Positions 25,630 to 34,433 of a DNA stretch of 48,641 nt are shown one piece after another. The stretch's first letter is position 1. Every line of letters starts with the position of its first letter. A model generated the notes under the pieces. The model was given only the letters and a program-made list of their open reading frames with translations. It did not search any database and was not told where the DNA came from. This DNA comes from Williamsia faeni (GTDB taxonomy: Bacteria > Actinomycetota > Actinomycetes > Mycobacteriales > Mycobacteriaceae). Position numbers and translations under genes: made by a program. The stretch is from the NCBI GenBank assembly GCA_003202005.1, contig QJJF01000018.1, forward strand, positions 1-48,641, written 5' to 3'.

Positions 25630-26103
25630 ATGACGGATCGAGAAGTGTTGACGTGGGACCTGTTCGGGCAGGCGAGCCGTGAACTCGCCCAGTCGATTGC
25701 CGACTCCGGGTTTGCTCCCGAGGTTGTCCTCGGGATCGCACGCGGCGGTTTGCTGCCGGCCGGAGCACTGGCCTACAACCTCGATTGCAAGGCACTGTTC
25801 ACCATGAACGTCGAGTTCTACACCGGTATGGGGACCACCCTGGACGATCCGGTGATCCTGCCCCCGATCCTCGACGCCACCGAACTCGACGGACTGAGCG
25901 TGCTCGTCGTCGATGATGTCGCCGACAGCGGGCGGACACTCGAGCTGGTCCACAGCTTCTGTCGCGATCACGCCTCCGAGGTGCGCACCGCAGTGGTGTA
26001 CGAGAAGCCCACGTCAGTCATCCGCGCCGACTACACCTGGCGTCTGACCGACAAGTGGATCAATTTCCCGTGGTCGACGTTGCCGCCCATCACGCCGCGC
26101 TAG
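25630..26103 (+). CDS. Phosphoribosyltransferase-family protein
   Basis: A 157-residue type I phosphoribosyltransferase. The PRPP-binding motif is VLVVDDVADSGRTL, and the early loop is VLGIARGGLLPAGALAY. The C-terminal YEKPTSVIRADYTWRLTDKWINFPW resembles xanthine- or hypoxanthine-type family members, which salvage purine bases to nucleotides; the exact base cannot be read. A regulatory role without catalysis is possible for such stand-alone proteins. The start has only a weak ribosome site. It faces the HAD phosphatase gene convergently, with 33 bp between the stops. Confidence 0.88.
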   Translation: MTDREVLTWDLFGQASRELAQSIADSGFAPEVVLGIARGGLLPAGALAYNLDCKALFTMNVEFYTGMGTTLDDPVILPPILDATELDGLSVLVVDDVADSGRTLELVHSFCRDHASEVRTAVVYEKPTSVIRADYTWRLTDKWINFPWSTLPPITPR

Positions 26104-26115
26104 ACATCCTGGATA

Positions 26116-26127
26116 CCAGACGTCTGG
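26116..26127. terminator. 12-bp palindrome between convergent genes
   Basis: CCAGACGTCTGG is a perfect palindrome lying between the stops at 26103 and 26137. As RNA it could form only a short stem because there is no loop, so a terminator role is weak. Confidence 0.3.
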
Positions 26128-26136
26128 GACACCGGC

Positions 26137-26790
26137 TCAGGCAAGCGCTGCCACCACGTCGACATCGAGTTCGCCGACACCGCCGATCACCAGCGCGGCC
26201 GGCCCGATCGCGTCAGGGGCCGGCGGGTATTCCGGACGTGGGGCGGCGATGAGCACAAGCCCGGCGGCAGTCGCCGAACGCATACCGTTCGACGAGTCCT
26301 CGATGGCGGCACAGGCGGTGGGTTCGGCGCCGAGTGCGGCGACCGCATGCAGATAGACGTCCGGTGCGGGTTTACCCCTGTCGAGGTCTTCTGTGGAGAC
26401 CGTGACCTCGAACAGCTCGGTCCATCCCGCACTGTGCAGGACCGCGTCGATCAGTCGGCGCGGTGACGAACTCGCCAACCCCAGCCGCCACCGGTCCGCG
26501 CACGTGCGGACCGCCTCATCGGCGCCGGGCAGCACCGGCAGATGCTCCTCATAGCGCGCCACCATGTGGTCGATGACAATCTGCGCCACCTCCGCCGGCG
26601 GCCTGCCGACCCCGAGATCTGCACTGAGGTAGGCGGCCCACTCCGGGGTGCTCATACCCATCAACGCCGTCTGCGCTTCGGGAAGCCACCTGCCGCCGTA
26701 CTCGGCGACAACGTCCCGCCGGACCTGCTCCCAGATCGGCTCGGAATCGATCAGCACGCCGTCCATGTCAAACACCACTGCTTGGATCAC
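26137..26790 (-). CDS. HAD-superfamily phosphatase (beta-phosphoglucomutase-like)
   Basis: A 217-residue HAD hydrolase with all four motifs: VVFDMDGVLIDSE (nucleophile Asp and acid Asp), LASSSPRRL, KPAPDVYLHA and AIEDSSNGMRSA. An alpha-helical cap follows the first motif (subfamily IA). Likely reactions are phosphate release from a small sugar phosphate or a mutase step; the substrate is unknown. I use a GTG start at 26790, which begins just before the first motif; an ATG reading from 26928 would add 46 basic residues with no homology. It lies 61 bp downstream of the FadD15-like gene on the same strand. Confidence 0.88.
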   Translation of the reverse strand: MIQAVVFDMDGVLIDSEPIWEQVRRDVVAEYGGRWLPEAQTALMGMSTPEWAAYLSADLGVGRPPAEVAQIVIDHMVARYEEHLPVLPGADEAVRTCADRWRLGLASSSPRRLIDAVLHSAGWTELFEVTVSTEDLDRGKPAPDVYLHAVAALGAEPTACAAIEDSSNGMRSATAAGLVLIAAPRPEYPPAPDAIGPAALVIGGVGELDVDVVAALA

Positions 26791-26851
26791 CCGCCCATCA
26801 TCTCCCGATCGTCTTTCGAATGCGCCGGGCGGGCCGATGCGCGCTCGATGT

Positions 26852-28687
26852 TCAGCCGAGGTTGATGACCGCGGGCCCCGGCGACTCGGCGTACAGGTCG
26901 CCGATCGTGTCGGCGTACTTGGCCGCAATCGGCTTGCGCCGCAACTTCATTGTCGGAGTGAGTTCATCGCCGCCGGGATCCCAGGCGGCCGGAACGATGA
27001 CAAACCGTTTGATCTGCTCCACCCGGGATAGTTTGGCGTTGCCGACCCGGACCGCCTCGGCGACCTCCTTGACGATTTCCTCACGTCCGACCAGATCCGC
27101 GATCTGCGCAGCGGGCACACCGAATGCCTTCGCTCTCAGGGCACAGACGTCTGGATCGAGCGCCACGAGCGCGCTGACATACGGCTTGTTGTCGCCGATC
27201 GCCACCACCTGGCTCACCAGCGACGAGAACGCCTTCACCGCGTTCTCGATATTGCTGGGCGCCATGTTCTTGCCCGACTCGTTGATGATCAGCTCTTTTT
27301 TACGATCGACGATCGTGAGGTTGCCTTCGGCGTCGATGGTGCCGACGTCGCCGGTCGCGAACCAGCCGTCGGCATCAATCGCCTCGGCGGTCTTCTCCGG
27401 CTTGTTGCGATAGCCTCGCATCACGATCGGCGCCCGCACCAGCACTTCGCCGTCCTCGGCGATCTTGAGTTCCACTCCACCGACGGCCTTGCCCACCGTT
27501 CCCACCCGGAGGTCGTCGGCCGACGTTTTGGTCGCCGCACCGGTGGTTTCGCTCAAACCCCAGACCTCGATGATCGGAATACCCAGTCCGACAAAGAATT
27601 CGATGACTTCGACAGGTATCGACGCAGCCCCGGACATCGCCAACTCGACCTGGTCCAGGCCGAGGGCGGCCCGCACCTTGGACAGCACCAGCCTGTCGGC
27701 GACCTGATACTGCACGTCCAATGCCTTGCCCCGCGGCCGACCGGCCAGATCGGCCTTGGCCCCGCGCGCGGCAACGTCCAACGCCCACCCCGCCAGCTTC
27801 AATTTGACCGGGCTGGTCTCTTCGGCGAGCTTCACCTCGATCCCGGCCTTGATCTTCTGCCACACCCGCGGCACCCCGAAGAAGATGGTCGGCCGGACAT
27901 CCGGCAAGGCAGCCGCGAACTCCCTTGGATCCGCAACTGAAGTGATCTGTATGCCACGCAACTGATTGGCGCCATGCGACGACACGCGGTCGGCGATATG
28001 GGCCGCCGGCAGATACGAGATGATCCGATCGTCGAACCCGGCATCGAGTTCAGCGGACACCGATTCGGCTGCTGCGATGACGTTCCGATGGGTGATCTCC
28101 ACACCCTTCGGCGGACCAGTGGTACCCGACGTGTAGATCAGTGTGACCAGATCATCGGATTCGATTGCGCGCCAAGCTGCCTGGAAGTCGAACTCATCAT
28201 CGGGTTGCGCTTCGACATCTCGCAGTTCGATGGCACCCTCCGCCGGGCCGTCGACAACGATGATGTGTGCCAGATCGACGCCGGACCGCTTCACCACCGG
28301 GATGAACGCCTGTTCGGTGACCACGATGCGGGTGGCGGCGTCGGTGAACAGGTACTCGAGCTGCTCCGGGGCGCTGGTGTTGTACACCGAGAACGGAACC
28401 GCACCCAGGTGGGCGATCGCGGTATCGACGAGGTGGAACTCCGGCCGGTTCCTCAGCATCAGCCCCACGGTGTCGCCGCGCCGCACGCCCAACGTGACCA
28501 GACCCAGGGCTATCGCTTCAACCCGCTGTGCGTACTCGCGCCAGGTGATCTCTTGAATACCGCCCGGCGTGCGTAGTGCCACCTGTTCGGGATGCATCTT
28601 TGCGGTCAGCTGAAATGCCTCGACAGTGGTGTGGACAGCGACCCCCGACGGGTGATGGAAGACGGTGTCTGGGGTGTTCTCACTCAT
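26852..28687 (-). CDS. Long-chain fatty-acid-CoA ligase (FadD15-like)
   Basis: A 611-residue acyl-CoA synthetase of the long-chain, AMP-forming type. It has the P-loop LIYTSGTTGPPKGVEITH, the gate segment VWGLSETTGA, DGWFATGDVGTIDAEG, IVDRKKELIINESGKN and the C-terminal TPTMKLRR with the catalytic Lys. Length and motifs match mycobacterial FadD15. It activates long-chain fatty acids for beta-oxidation or lipid synthesis at the membrane face. The start at 28687 has TAGGAG upstream; the first in-frame ATG at 28888 would add 67 residues through a region with inverted repeats. It is divergent from a crotonase gene, which supports a lipid role. Confidence 0.93.
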   Translation of the reverse strand: MSENTPDTVFHHPSGVAVHTTVEAFQLTAKMHPEQVALRTPGGIQEITWREYAQRVEAIALGLVTLGVRRGDTVGLMLRNRPEFHLVDTAIAHLGAVPFSVYNTSAPEQLEYLFTDAATRIVVTEQAFIPVVKRSGVDLAHIIVVDGPAEGAIELRDVEAQPDDEFDFQAAWRAIESDDLVTLIYTSGTTGPPKGVEITHRNVIAAAESVSAELDAGFDDRIISYLPAAHIADRVSSHGANQLRGIQITSVADPREFAAALPDVRPTIFFGVPRVWQKIKAGIEVKLAEETSPVKLKLAGWALDVAARGAKADLAGRPRGKALDVQYQVADRLVLSKVRAALGLDQVELAMSGAASIPVEVIEFFVGLGIPIIEVWGLSETTGAATKTSADDLRVGTVGKAVGGVELKIAEDGEVLVRAPIVMRGYRNKPEKTAEAIDADGWFATGDVGTIDAEGNLTIVDRKKELIINESGKNMAPSNIENAVKAFSSLVSQVVAIGDNKPYVSALVALDPDVCALRAKAFGVPAAQIADLVGREEIVKEVAEAVRVGNAKLSRVEQIKRFVIVPAAWDPGGDELTPTMKLRRKPIAAKYADTIGDLYAESPGPAVINLG

Positions 28688-28768
28688 CTGAACTCCTACC
28701 GGTCCGACCGGACCGCTGGCCTGCACCGCACACGGCGACGCGATATCGGACATGCCCTGTCCCGATAA

Positions 28769-28811
28769 GTTAACCTCGGCACCCCACCCGCGGTGCCGGT
28801 TTGGGGTTAAC
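28769..28811. promoter_or_regulatory. Nested inverted repeats in the fadD / crotonase divergent region
   Basis: The 294-bp gap 28688-28981 holds two nested symmetric pairs. GTTAAC occurs at 28769-28774 and 28806-28811, and inside these CGGCACC (28777-28783) pairs with GGTGCCG (28792-28798). The symmetry is centred about 100 bp upstream of the ligase start. It could be an operator for a dimeric regulator acting on both genes, or a structured leader. A TAACAT hexamer at 28883-28888 may be the -10 of the crotonase gene. Confidence 0.5.
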
Positions 28812-28981
28812 CAATCGCTATCCGACATCTGGTTCGGGTTCGGGTTTCGACCATCACATGGCAGCACGACATTACTCGTGGGTAACATAGGTGGCCGTGG
28901 GCTCTGCGCCGCCGCTTATCAGGGCACTGACCACCGTGTCCGCGCACCGCAGACCCGAATCGACACCTGAAGGAGAACGCC

Positions 28982-29863
28982 ATGTCCACTCCAGACGCCA
29001 CGTCCGGACCGGCACCGTTGACCATCGCAACCGACCCTGCCGTGAGCCCCGCCGCGGACGGTTCGGTCACCTATCGGGTAGAGCAGACCTCGTTCGGTCC
29101 GATCGCACACGTCCAGCTGAACCGGCCCGACAAGCACAACGGCCTCACACTGCCCCTGCTCGCCGGACTCACCAATGCGGCCAAACTCGCCGGCCGGGAC
29201 AAGACCCTGCGCGCGGTGATCATCAGCGGCGCCGGCAAATCGTTCAGTGCCGGCCTCGACTTCGCCAGCCTCGCCGGCAAGGAGAAGAGCATCTACCGGA
29301 CATTCATCCCCAATCTGCTGTTGGGAGACAATGGTTTTCAGAATCCAGCCTGGCAGTGGCGACGCGTGCCCGTGCCGGTCATCGCCGTGGTGCACGGCCA
29401 CTGCTACGGCGGCGGACTGCAGATCGCACTGGGTGCCGACTTCCGTTTCGCGGCACCGGACGCCGACTTCTCGGTTCTCGAAGCCAAGTGGGGTCTGATT
29501 CCCGACATGTCCGCGTCGGCGTCCCTGTCGCAGCTCACCGGCATCGACATCGCCAAACGCCTCACCATGACCGGGGAGATGCTCTCCGCGGCCGAGGCCA
29601 AGGAGATCGGACTGGTCACCGGAGTGGCCGACGACCCGCATGCGGCGGCCATGGATCTCATCGAGAAGATCGCGGCCCGCTCGCCCGACTCGGTCGCGTC
29701 GACGAAGCGGTTGTTCGAGAAGACCTGGTCTCGGTCACCGCGCTTCTCGTTCCCCGTCGAGCAGGTCCTGCAGCTGCGTCTACTGCGCGGTGTGAACCAC
29801 GCGATCGCGCGCAAGGCAGGCATGAAGCGCGAGACCCCGGTATTCAAAGACCGTCAGGTCTGA
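28982..29863 (+). CDS. Crotonase / enoyl-CoA hydratase-isomerase family protein
   Basis: A 293-residue crotonase. The CoA-binding and oxyanion-hole segments are AVIISGAGKSFSAGLDFASL and HGHCYGGGLQIALGADFRFA. The later active-site loop reads LEAKWGLIPDMSASASL, with the usual hydratase Glu and an Asp after Pro rather than Gly-rich sequence. That Asp recalls dienoyl-CoA isomerases, so an isomerase role is possible. An unusual N-terminal extension of about 35 polar residues precedes the fold. A ribosome site GAAGGAGAA comes just before the ATG. It is divergent from the FadD15-like ligase, and the pair may serve fatty-acid breakdown. Confidence 0.9.
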   Translation: MSTPDATSGPAPLTIATDPAVSPAADGSVTYRVEQTSFGPIAHVQLNRPDKHNGLTLPLLAGLTNAAKLAGRDKTLRAVIISGAGKSFSAGLDFASLAGKEKSIYRTFIPNLLLGDNGFQNPAWQWRRVPVPVIAVVHGHCYGGGLQIALGADFRFAAPDADFSVLEAKWGLIPDMSASASLSQLTGIDIAKRLTMTGEMLSAAEAKEIGLVTGVADDPHAAAMDLIEKIAARSPDSVASTKRLFEKTWSRSPRFSFPVEQVLQLRLLRGVNHAIARKAGMKRETPVFKDRQV

Positions 29864-29876
29864 TCGGGGGCCGGTC

Positions 29877-30362
29877 TCACGGCGCGATGTCGATGCCGTG
29901 TTCGAGGACGCTCTGGGTCGTCTCGTACCGGAACAAGGAACCGATCTCGACGACGTAGCGGTCGCGGTCTTCGGGAATGCCGGGAACCGAGAACTCGAGC
30001 CGGCATTCGTCGGCCGACAACCTCGGCGTGGCCAGCGTCGACTGCTCGAGAACGGTCAGGTCGACATCGAGGATCCGCACCCGGGTGCCGACCCTGATCT
30101 CCTCGAATTCGCCTGTGCCACCACATATGTCATTGGCCGATACCTGGTACTGACCGGCGGTGAGCACCACGGCGCCTTCGGCGGTGAAATCCCTGGTCTG
30201 TGAACCGATCGCGATCGCACCGATCCCGAGGATCACAAAGATCACACCCGCGATCGCGCTGATGACGATGACCGGTCTGCGGCTACGCCGCTGCCAGCTG
30301 CGCGGCTCCAGGTCATGGCCCGGCGTCAGCCAATACTGGGACGTTGATTGCAGGGGCTGCAT
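29877..30362 (-). CDS. Uncharacterised single-pass membrane protein with an exported domain
   Basis: A protein of about 161 residues. A basic cytoplasmic start (EPRSWQRRSRRP) leads into one transmembrane segment (VIVISAIAGVIFVILGIGAIAI), then an extracytoplasmic domain of about 110 residues that is rich in beta-strand-like sequence and has two Cys (DICGG and DECRLEF), which could form a disulfide. I recognise no family. It ends 13 bp from the convergent crotonase gene. The start at 30362 (MQPLQSTSQYW) is chosen; an ATG six codons upstream is equally possible. Confidence 0.65.
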   Translation of the reverse strand: MQPLQSTSQYWLTPGHDLEPRSWQRRSRRPVIVISAIAGVIFVILGIGAIAIGSQTRDFTAEGAVVLTAGQYQVSANDICGGTGEFEEIRVGTRVRILDVDLTVLEQSTLATPRLSADECRLEFSVPGIPEDRDRYVVEIGSLFRYETTQSVLEHGIDIAP

Positions 30363-30390
30363 GGGACAAGTCTGCCTCATACAGCCCGAT

Positions 30391-30418
30391 CAACGCCTGC
30401 GATGTCGATCAGGCGTTG
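30391..30418 (-). terminator. Hairpin terminator downstream of tesB
   Basis: CAACGCCTG (30391-30399) and CAGGCGTTG (30410-30418) form a perfect 9-bp stem with a 10-nt loop, 10 bp past the tesB stop. It separates the core-metabolism block from the membrane-protein gene. Confidence 0.75.
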
Positions 30419-30427
30419 CAGTGTCGA

Positions 30428-31318
30428 TCAAGCTTTGCGGGGCGGGAAGTACTTGATGAGCGCTTCCTGGACCACCGTGGTGGCCAGCACACCTTCGCGG
30501 GTGAAGAAGCGGCCGGTGCCGAGCCCGCGGGAGCCGGCCGCGACGGGCGACTCACTTGCGTACAACAGCCAGTCGTCGAAGCGGAATTCACGGTGGAACC
30601 ACATCGAGTGGTTCACGGTGGCGGCGAACAATCGGTCGATCCCCCACGACAATCCGTGCGTGGTGATGATCGAATCCAGCAGCGTGGTGTCGGAGGCGTA
30701 ACACATCGCCGCGACATGGAGCAGCGGATCGTCGGGCATCTGACCGTCGGTCCGCATCCACACCCGGTTGTGTTCGAGGCGCTCGCCGGTTTCGCGGGCC
30801 TTCCAGGTGGGATCGTTGGCAAAACGGATGTCGATGGGATGCATCGCGTTCACAAACGTCGCAACCCGGTCTTCGTAGCCCTTGAAGTGCTCTCCGAGCG
30901 GCGGTAGATCCTCGGGGTACGGCACCTCGGGGATCTGCACCGAATGTTCGAGTCCGGCTTTGTTGTCCTGGAACGCGACAAGCATCGAGAAGATCTCGTC
31001 GCCCTCCTGCATGACCGTCACCAGACGGTTGGCGAACGGCTTGCCGTCGCGCAGGCGGGTCACGTGATACTCGAGCGGTTTTGTCACATCGCCACCGCGG
31101 ATGAAGTGCGCGTGGATCGCGTGGACCGGTGTCGGCCGCGGCACACTTCTGCCGGCCGCCACCACACCCTGGCTCAGGAGCTGACCGCCAAAGGTCCGGG
31201 CCCCCACTTGCGTCGGGTGCACACCGATGTACAGATCCGGCTCGGGCTCCTCCAGATCGAAAAGAGAGAGAAGTTTGGACAGATCCGACGGGGTACCCGG
31301 GGCATCACTCACAGGCAC
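30428..31318 (-). CDS. tesB: Acyl-CoA thioesterase II (TesB family)
   Basis: A 296-residue double-hotdog thioesterase that hydrolyses medium- and long-chain acyl-CoA to free acid and CoA. Family marks are GGQLLSQGVVAAGRSV (first hotdog), HAIHAHFIRGGD, and in the second hotdog AAMCYASDTTLLDS and NHSMWFHREFRFDDWLLY, then the late RGVLATTVVQEALI-type segment (here EGVLATTVVQEALI). The expected Asp-Thr/Ser-Gln catalytic set is compatible with D in ASDTT and Q in VVQEA. GTG at 31318 is used, with another GTG two codons later. It follows pyk by 34 bp on the same strand, an order also seen in mycobacteria. Confidence 0.93.
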   Translation of the reverse strand: MPVSDAPGTPSDLSKLLSLFDLEEPEPDLYIGVHPTQVGARTFGGQLLSQGVVAAGRSVPRPTPVHAIHAHFIRGGDVTKPLEYHVTRLRDGKPFANRLVTVMQEGDEIFSMLVAFQDNKAGLEHSVQIPEVPYPEDLPPLGEHFKGYEDRVATFVNAMHPIDIRFANDPTWKARETGERLEHNRVWMRTDGQMPDDPLLHVAAMCYASDTTLLDSIITTHGLSWGIDRLFAATVNHSMWFHREFRFDDWLLYASESPVAAGSRGLGTGRFFTREGVLATTVVQEALIKYFPPRKA

Positions 31319-31352
31319 AAACTGTAGAGGATGCCCCCGGGCGCCACCGGGC

Positions 31353-32771
31353 TCAGTGGTCGTCTTCGCCGATCCGGTGGACGTGGATCATGTTGGTGGC
31401 CCCGGCGGTGTTGGGAGGGGAACCCGCCACGATGACGACCTGGTCCCCTACTTTGAGCCGACCGATCTCGAGCAGCGCCTTGTCCACCTGGCGGATCATC
31501 GCGTCGGTCGAGTCGCATTTGGGAACGATGAAAGTCTCTGTGCCCCAACTCATCGCCAGTTGACTGCGGATCTCGGGCATCGGCGTGAACGCCAGTACCG
31601 GCAGCTTCGTGTGCAGGCGGGCCAACCGGCGAACCGTGTCACCGGACTGCGTGAAGGCCACCAGCGCCTTGGCGTCGAGTCGCTCTCCGATGTCGCGGGC
31701 GGCGTACGAGATGATGCCGCGCTTGGTACGCGGCACATGCGACAGCGGCGGAACCGTTCGCGGGCTGTTCTCGACAGCCTGCACGATGCGCGCCATCGTC
31801 TGGACTGTCTCCATGACGTACGAGCCCACCGAGGTTTCCCCCGACAGCATCACGGCGTCGGCGCCGTCGAGCACGGCGTTGGCGACATCGGAGGCCTCGG
31901 CGCGGGTCGGCCGCGAGTTCTCGATCATCGACTCGAGCATCTGGGTGGCGACGATCACCGGTTTGGCGTTCTCACGTGCCATCTGGATGGCCCGCTTCTG
32001 CACCAGCGGCACCTCTTCGAGGGGAAGTTCGACACCGAGGTCGCCGCGGGCCACCATCACCGCGTCGAACGCCAGCACGACTGCTTCGAGGTTGTCGATG
32101 GCCTCGGGCTTCTCCAGCTTTGCGATGACCGGGACCCGTCGTCCGACCCGGTCCATGATCGCGTGCACGAGTTCGATGTCGGCCGGTGACCGCACGAACG
32201 ACAGCGCGATGAGGTCGACGCCGAGTGCCAGTGCGAACTCCAGGTCGGCTTCGTCCTTGTCGGACATCGCCGGAACCGAGACGTTCATCCCGGGCAGGGA
32301 GACACCCTTGTTGTTGCTGACCGGGCCGCCCTCGGTGACCGTGCAGATGACGTCATTGCCCTCGACATCGACAACGGTCAGGCCGACCTTGCCGTCGTCG
32401 ACCAGTAGCCGATCACCGGGCTGCGCATCCTCGGCCAGTTGCTTGTAGGTCGTCGAGACGCGATCGACGCTTCCTTCGCAGTCCTCGACGGTGATCCGCA
32501 CTTCTTTGCCCGCCGACCAGTGCACCGGTCCGTCGGCAAACGTACCGAGCCGGATCTTGGGGCCCTGGAGGTCCGCGAGGATGCCGACTGCGCGCCCGGT
32601 GGCATCCGATGCCTTACGCACCCGGTCGTACATCTCCCGGTGGTCTTCATGCTTGCCGTGACTGAAGTTCAATCGCGCGACATCCATGCCGCTTTCGACC
32701 AACTCCTGAACACGTTCATCGGTGGCGGTTGCAGGTCCGAGGGTGCATACGATTTTGGTACGTCGATTCAC
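31353..32771 (-). CDS. pyk: Pyruvate kinase
   Basis: A 472-residue pyruvate kinase, making ATP and pyruvate from phosphoenolpyruvate and ADP. It starts NRRTKIVCTLGPAT after the initiator. Active-site segments are MDVARLNFSHG, ADLQGPKIRLG, KLEKPEAIDN, VMVARGDLGVELP and MLESMIENSRPTRAEASDVANAV. The C-terminal regulatory domain is complete. The start at GTG 32771 gives the family length and has AGGG eight bases upstream; an upstream GTG at 32792 with AGAGGGGG is an alternative that adds seven residues. It lies between gltD and tesB. Confidence 0.96.
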   Translation of the reverse strand: MNRRTKIVCTLGPATATDERVQELVESGMDVARLNFSHGKHEDHREMYDRVRKASDATGRAVGILADLQGPKIRLGTFADGPVHWSAGKEVRITVEDCEGSVDRVSTTYKQLAEDAQPGDRLLVDDGKVGLTVVDVEGNDVICTVTEGGPVSNNKGVSLPGMNVSVPAMSDKDEADLEFALALGVDLIALSFVRSPADIELVHAIMDRVGRRVPVIAKLEKPEAIDNLEAVVLAFDAVMVARGDLGVELPLEEVPLVQKRAIQMARENAKPVIVATQMLESMIENSRPTRAEASDVANAVLDGADAVMLSGETSVGSYVMETVQTMARIVQAVENSPRTVPPLSHVPRTKRGIISYAARDIGERLDAKALVAFTQSGDTVRRLARLHTKLPVLAFTPMPEIRSQLAMSWGTETFIVPKCDSTDAMIRQVDKALLEIGRLKVGDQVVIVAGSPPNTAGATNMIHVHRIGEDDH

Positions 32772-32930
32772 TCCTACGACCCTAGTCCGCACAGTCGGCC
32801 CCCTCTACGTGAGCCATCAGAACGTCATGAGTTGTTTTCTGCACCACACCTGCATTCCCGGGCGTACGCCCGATTCCGGACAGACCACCGCGAGGTCCGC
32901 AAATCGGTCCGACCAGCGACGTTGACGACG

Positions 32931-34433
32931 TCAGCGGACCGACAGGGGCAGTGCCGCGGGATGTACCGGTGACGGCAGGTCGGACGCACCCATCAGGAAC
33001 TCGTCGACCCCACGTGCTGCCGCGCGACCTTCGGCGATCGCCCACACGACCAGCGAGGCACCCCGATGTGCGTCGCCGCACACAAAGACCCCGGGCGCGT
33101 CGGTCTGCCAGTCACTGCCGCAGCCCAGTGCGCCACGACGATTGGTCGCGAGTTCCAGATCCGTCAGGAGGGTCATGTCCTCGACACCGTCGAAACCGAT
33201 CGCAAAAAGCGCCATTTCACAGGGCAATTCGAACTCGTCACCGATCGGGACGATCGTGCGGCGACCGTCCTGATCACGCTCGACAGTGACCTCTGCGAGA
33301 ACCATCGCAGCGACATTGCCCTTGTCATCACCGATGAACCGTTGCACCGCCACCTGATACTTACGCTCTCCGCCTTCGACGTGGGCCGACGAACTACGCA
33401 GGATCAACGGCCACGTCGGCCACGGCGACCGATCGTCGTCGCGCTCTTCGGGTAGCTCCGGGTTGTAGTCGAGTTGGGTCACCGACGCCGCGCCCTGCCG
33501 GTGCGCCGTCCCGAGGCAGTCCGCACCGGTGTCACCGCCGCCGATGATCACCACATGTTTGCCGTGAGCGGAGATCTGGGAGGGACCGTCGCCCTCACAT
33601 TCCTTGTTGGCGGGCACCAGATGTTCCATGGCCAGGTGTACTCCGCCGAGGTCCCGTCCGGGCACCGGGTTGTCACGCGCCTTCAGAGCGCCCACGGCCA
33701 GCACAACAGCGTCGAAGCGCTCCCGCAGCTGCGGGACCGTCAGATCGACGCCGACGTTGCAGCTGGTGACGAATTCGGTACCCTCGTCGCGCATCTGGGC
33801 CAACCGCCGATCGATGTCGGCCTTCTGCAGCTTGTATTCGGGGATGCCGTAACGCAGCAGACCCCCCAGACGATCGTCGCGTTCGTAGACCGTCACCGCA
33901 TGTCCGGCCCGTGTGAGCTGCTGTGCCGCAGCCAATCCGGCCGGTCCCGATCCGACCACGGCGACCGATTTCCCGGACGTGGTCTTCGACGTCTGTGGCC
34001 GGACATAACCTTCGCGCCAGGCGTCCTCCGCGATGGTCTTCTCGATGCGCTTGATGGTGACGCTGCCGCCGGTGGTCGCCTGCGAGATGGACAGCACGCA
34101 GGCTGATTCGCAGGGTGCCGGACAGATCTTCCCGGTGAATTCCGGGAAGTTGTTGGTGGCGTGCAACCGATCACTCGCCACATCCCACCGACCCCGCCTC
34201 ACCAGATCGTTCCACTCCGGGATCAGGTTGCCCAACGGGCAGCCGGCAGTTCCCGAGTGGCAGAACGGGATCCCACAGTCCATGCAGCGGCGGGCCTGCT
34301 CAGAGACGTTGCGGTCCTCTTTCAGCGGATCAGTGTCGGCGTATACGTCCAGCCAATCCTTGACCCGCTCGTCCGCCGGGCGCGCTGCCGCCTCGGCCTT
34401 GCCAACATCCAGAAATCCGCGCGGATCAGCCAC
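32931..34433 (-). CDS. gltD: Glutamate synthase small (beta) subunit
   Basis: A 500-residue subunit that passes electrons from NADPH to the large subunit for glutamate formation. N-terminal cysteines [15 protein letters not shown] and CPAPCESAC hold iron-sulfur centres. The FAD site is [14 protein letters not shown] and the NADPH site [30 protein letters not shown] closes the FAD domain. The start is a GTG at 34433 behind GGAGG, and it overlaps the gltB stop by eight bases, so the two subunits are translationally coupled. Confidence 0.96.
   Translation of the reverse strand: MADPRGFLDVGKAEAAARPADERVKDWLDVYADTDPLKEDRNVSEQARRCMDCGIPFCHSGTAGCPLGNLIPEWNDLVRRGRWDVASDRLHATNNFPEFTGKICPAPCESACVLSISQATTGGSVTIKRIEKTIAEDAWREGYVRPQTSKTTSGKSVAVVGSGPAGLAAAQQLTRAGHAVTVYERDDRLGGLLRYGIPEYKLQKADIDRRLAQMRDEGTEFVTSCNVGVDLTVPQLRERFDAVVLAVGALKARDNPVPGRDLGGVHLAMEHLVPANKECEGDGPSQISAHGKHVVIIGGGDTGADCLGTAHRQGAASVTQLDYNPELPEERDDDRSPWPTWPLILRSSSAHVEGGERKYQVAVQRFIGDDKGNVAAMVLAEVTVERDQDGRRTIVPIGDEFELPCEMALFAIGFDGVEDMTLLTDLELATNRRGALGCGSDWQTDAPGVFVCGDAHRGASLVVWAIAEGRAAARGVDEFLMGASDLPSPVHPAALPLSVR

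Noticed and set aside
26116-26127. CCAGACGTCTGG as a regulator operator
   Set aside because: It lies between two convergent gene ends, where no promoter is expected; kept only as a weak terminator candidate.
28883-28888. TAACAT as a firm -10 promoter element for the crotonase
   Set aside because: No matching -35 at the expected spacing, so it is only mentioned within the regulatory entry.
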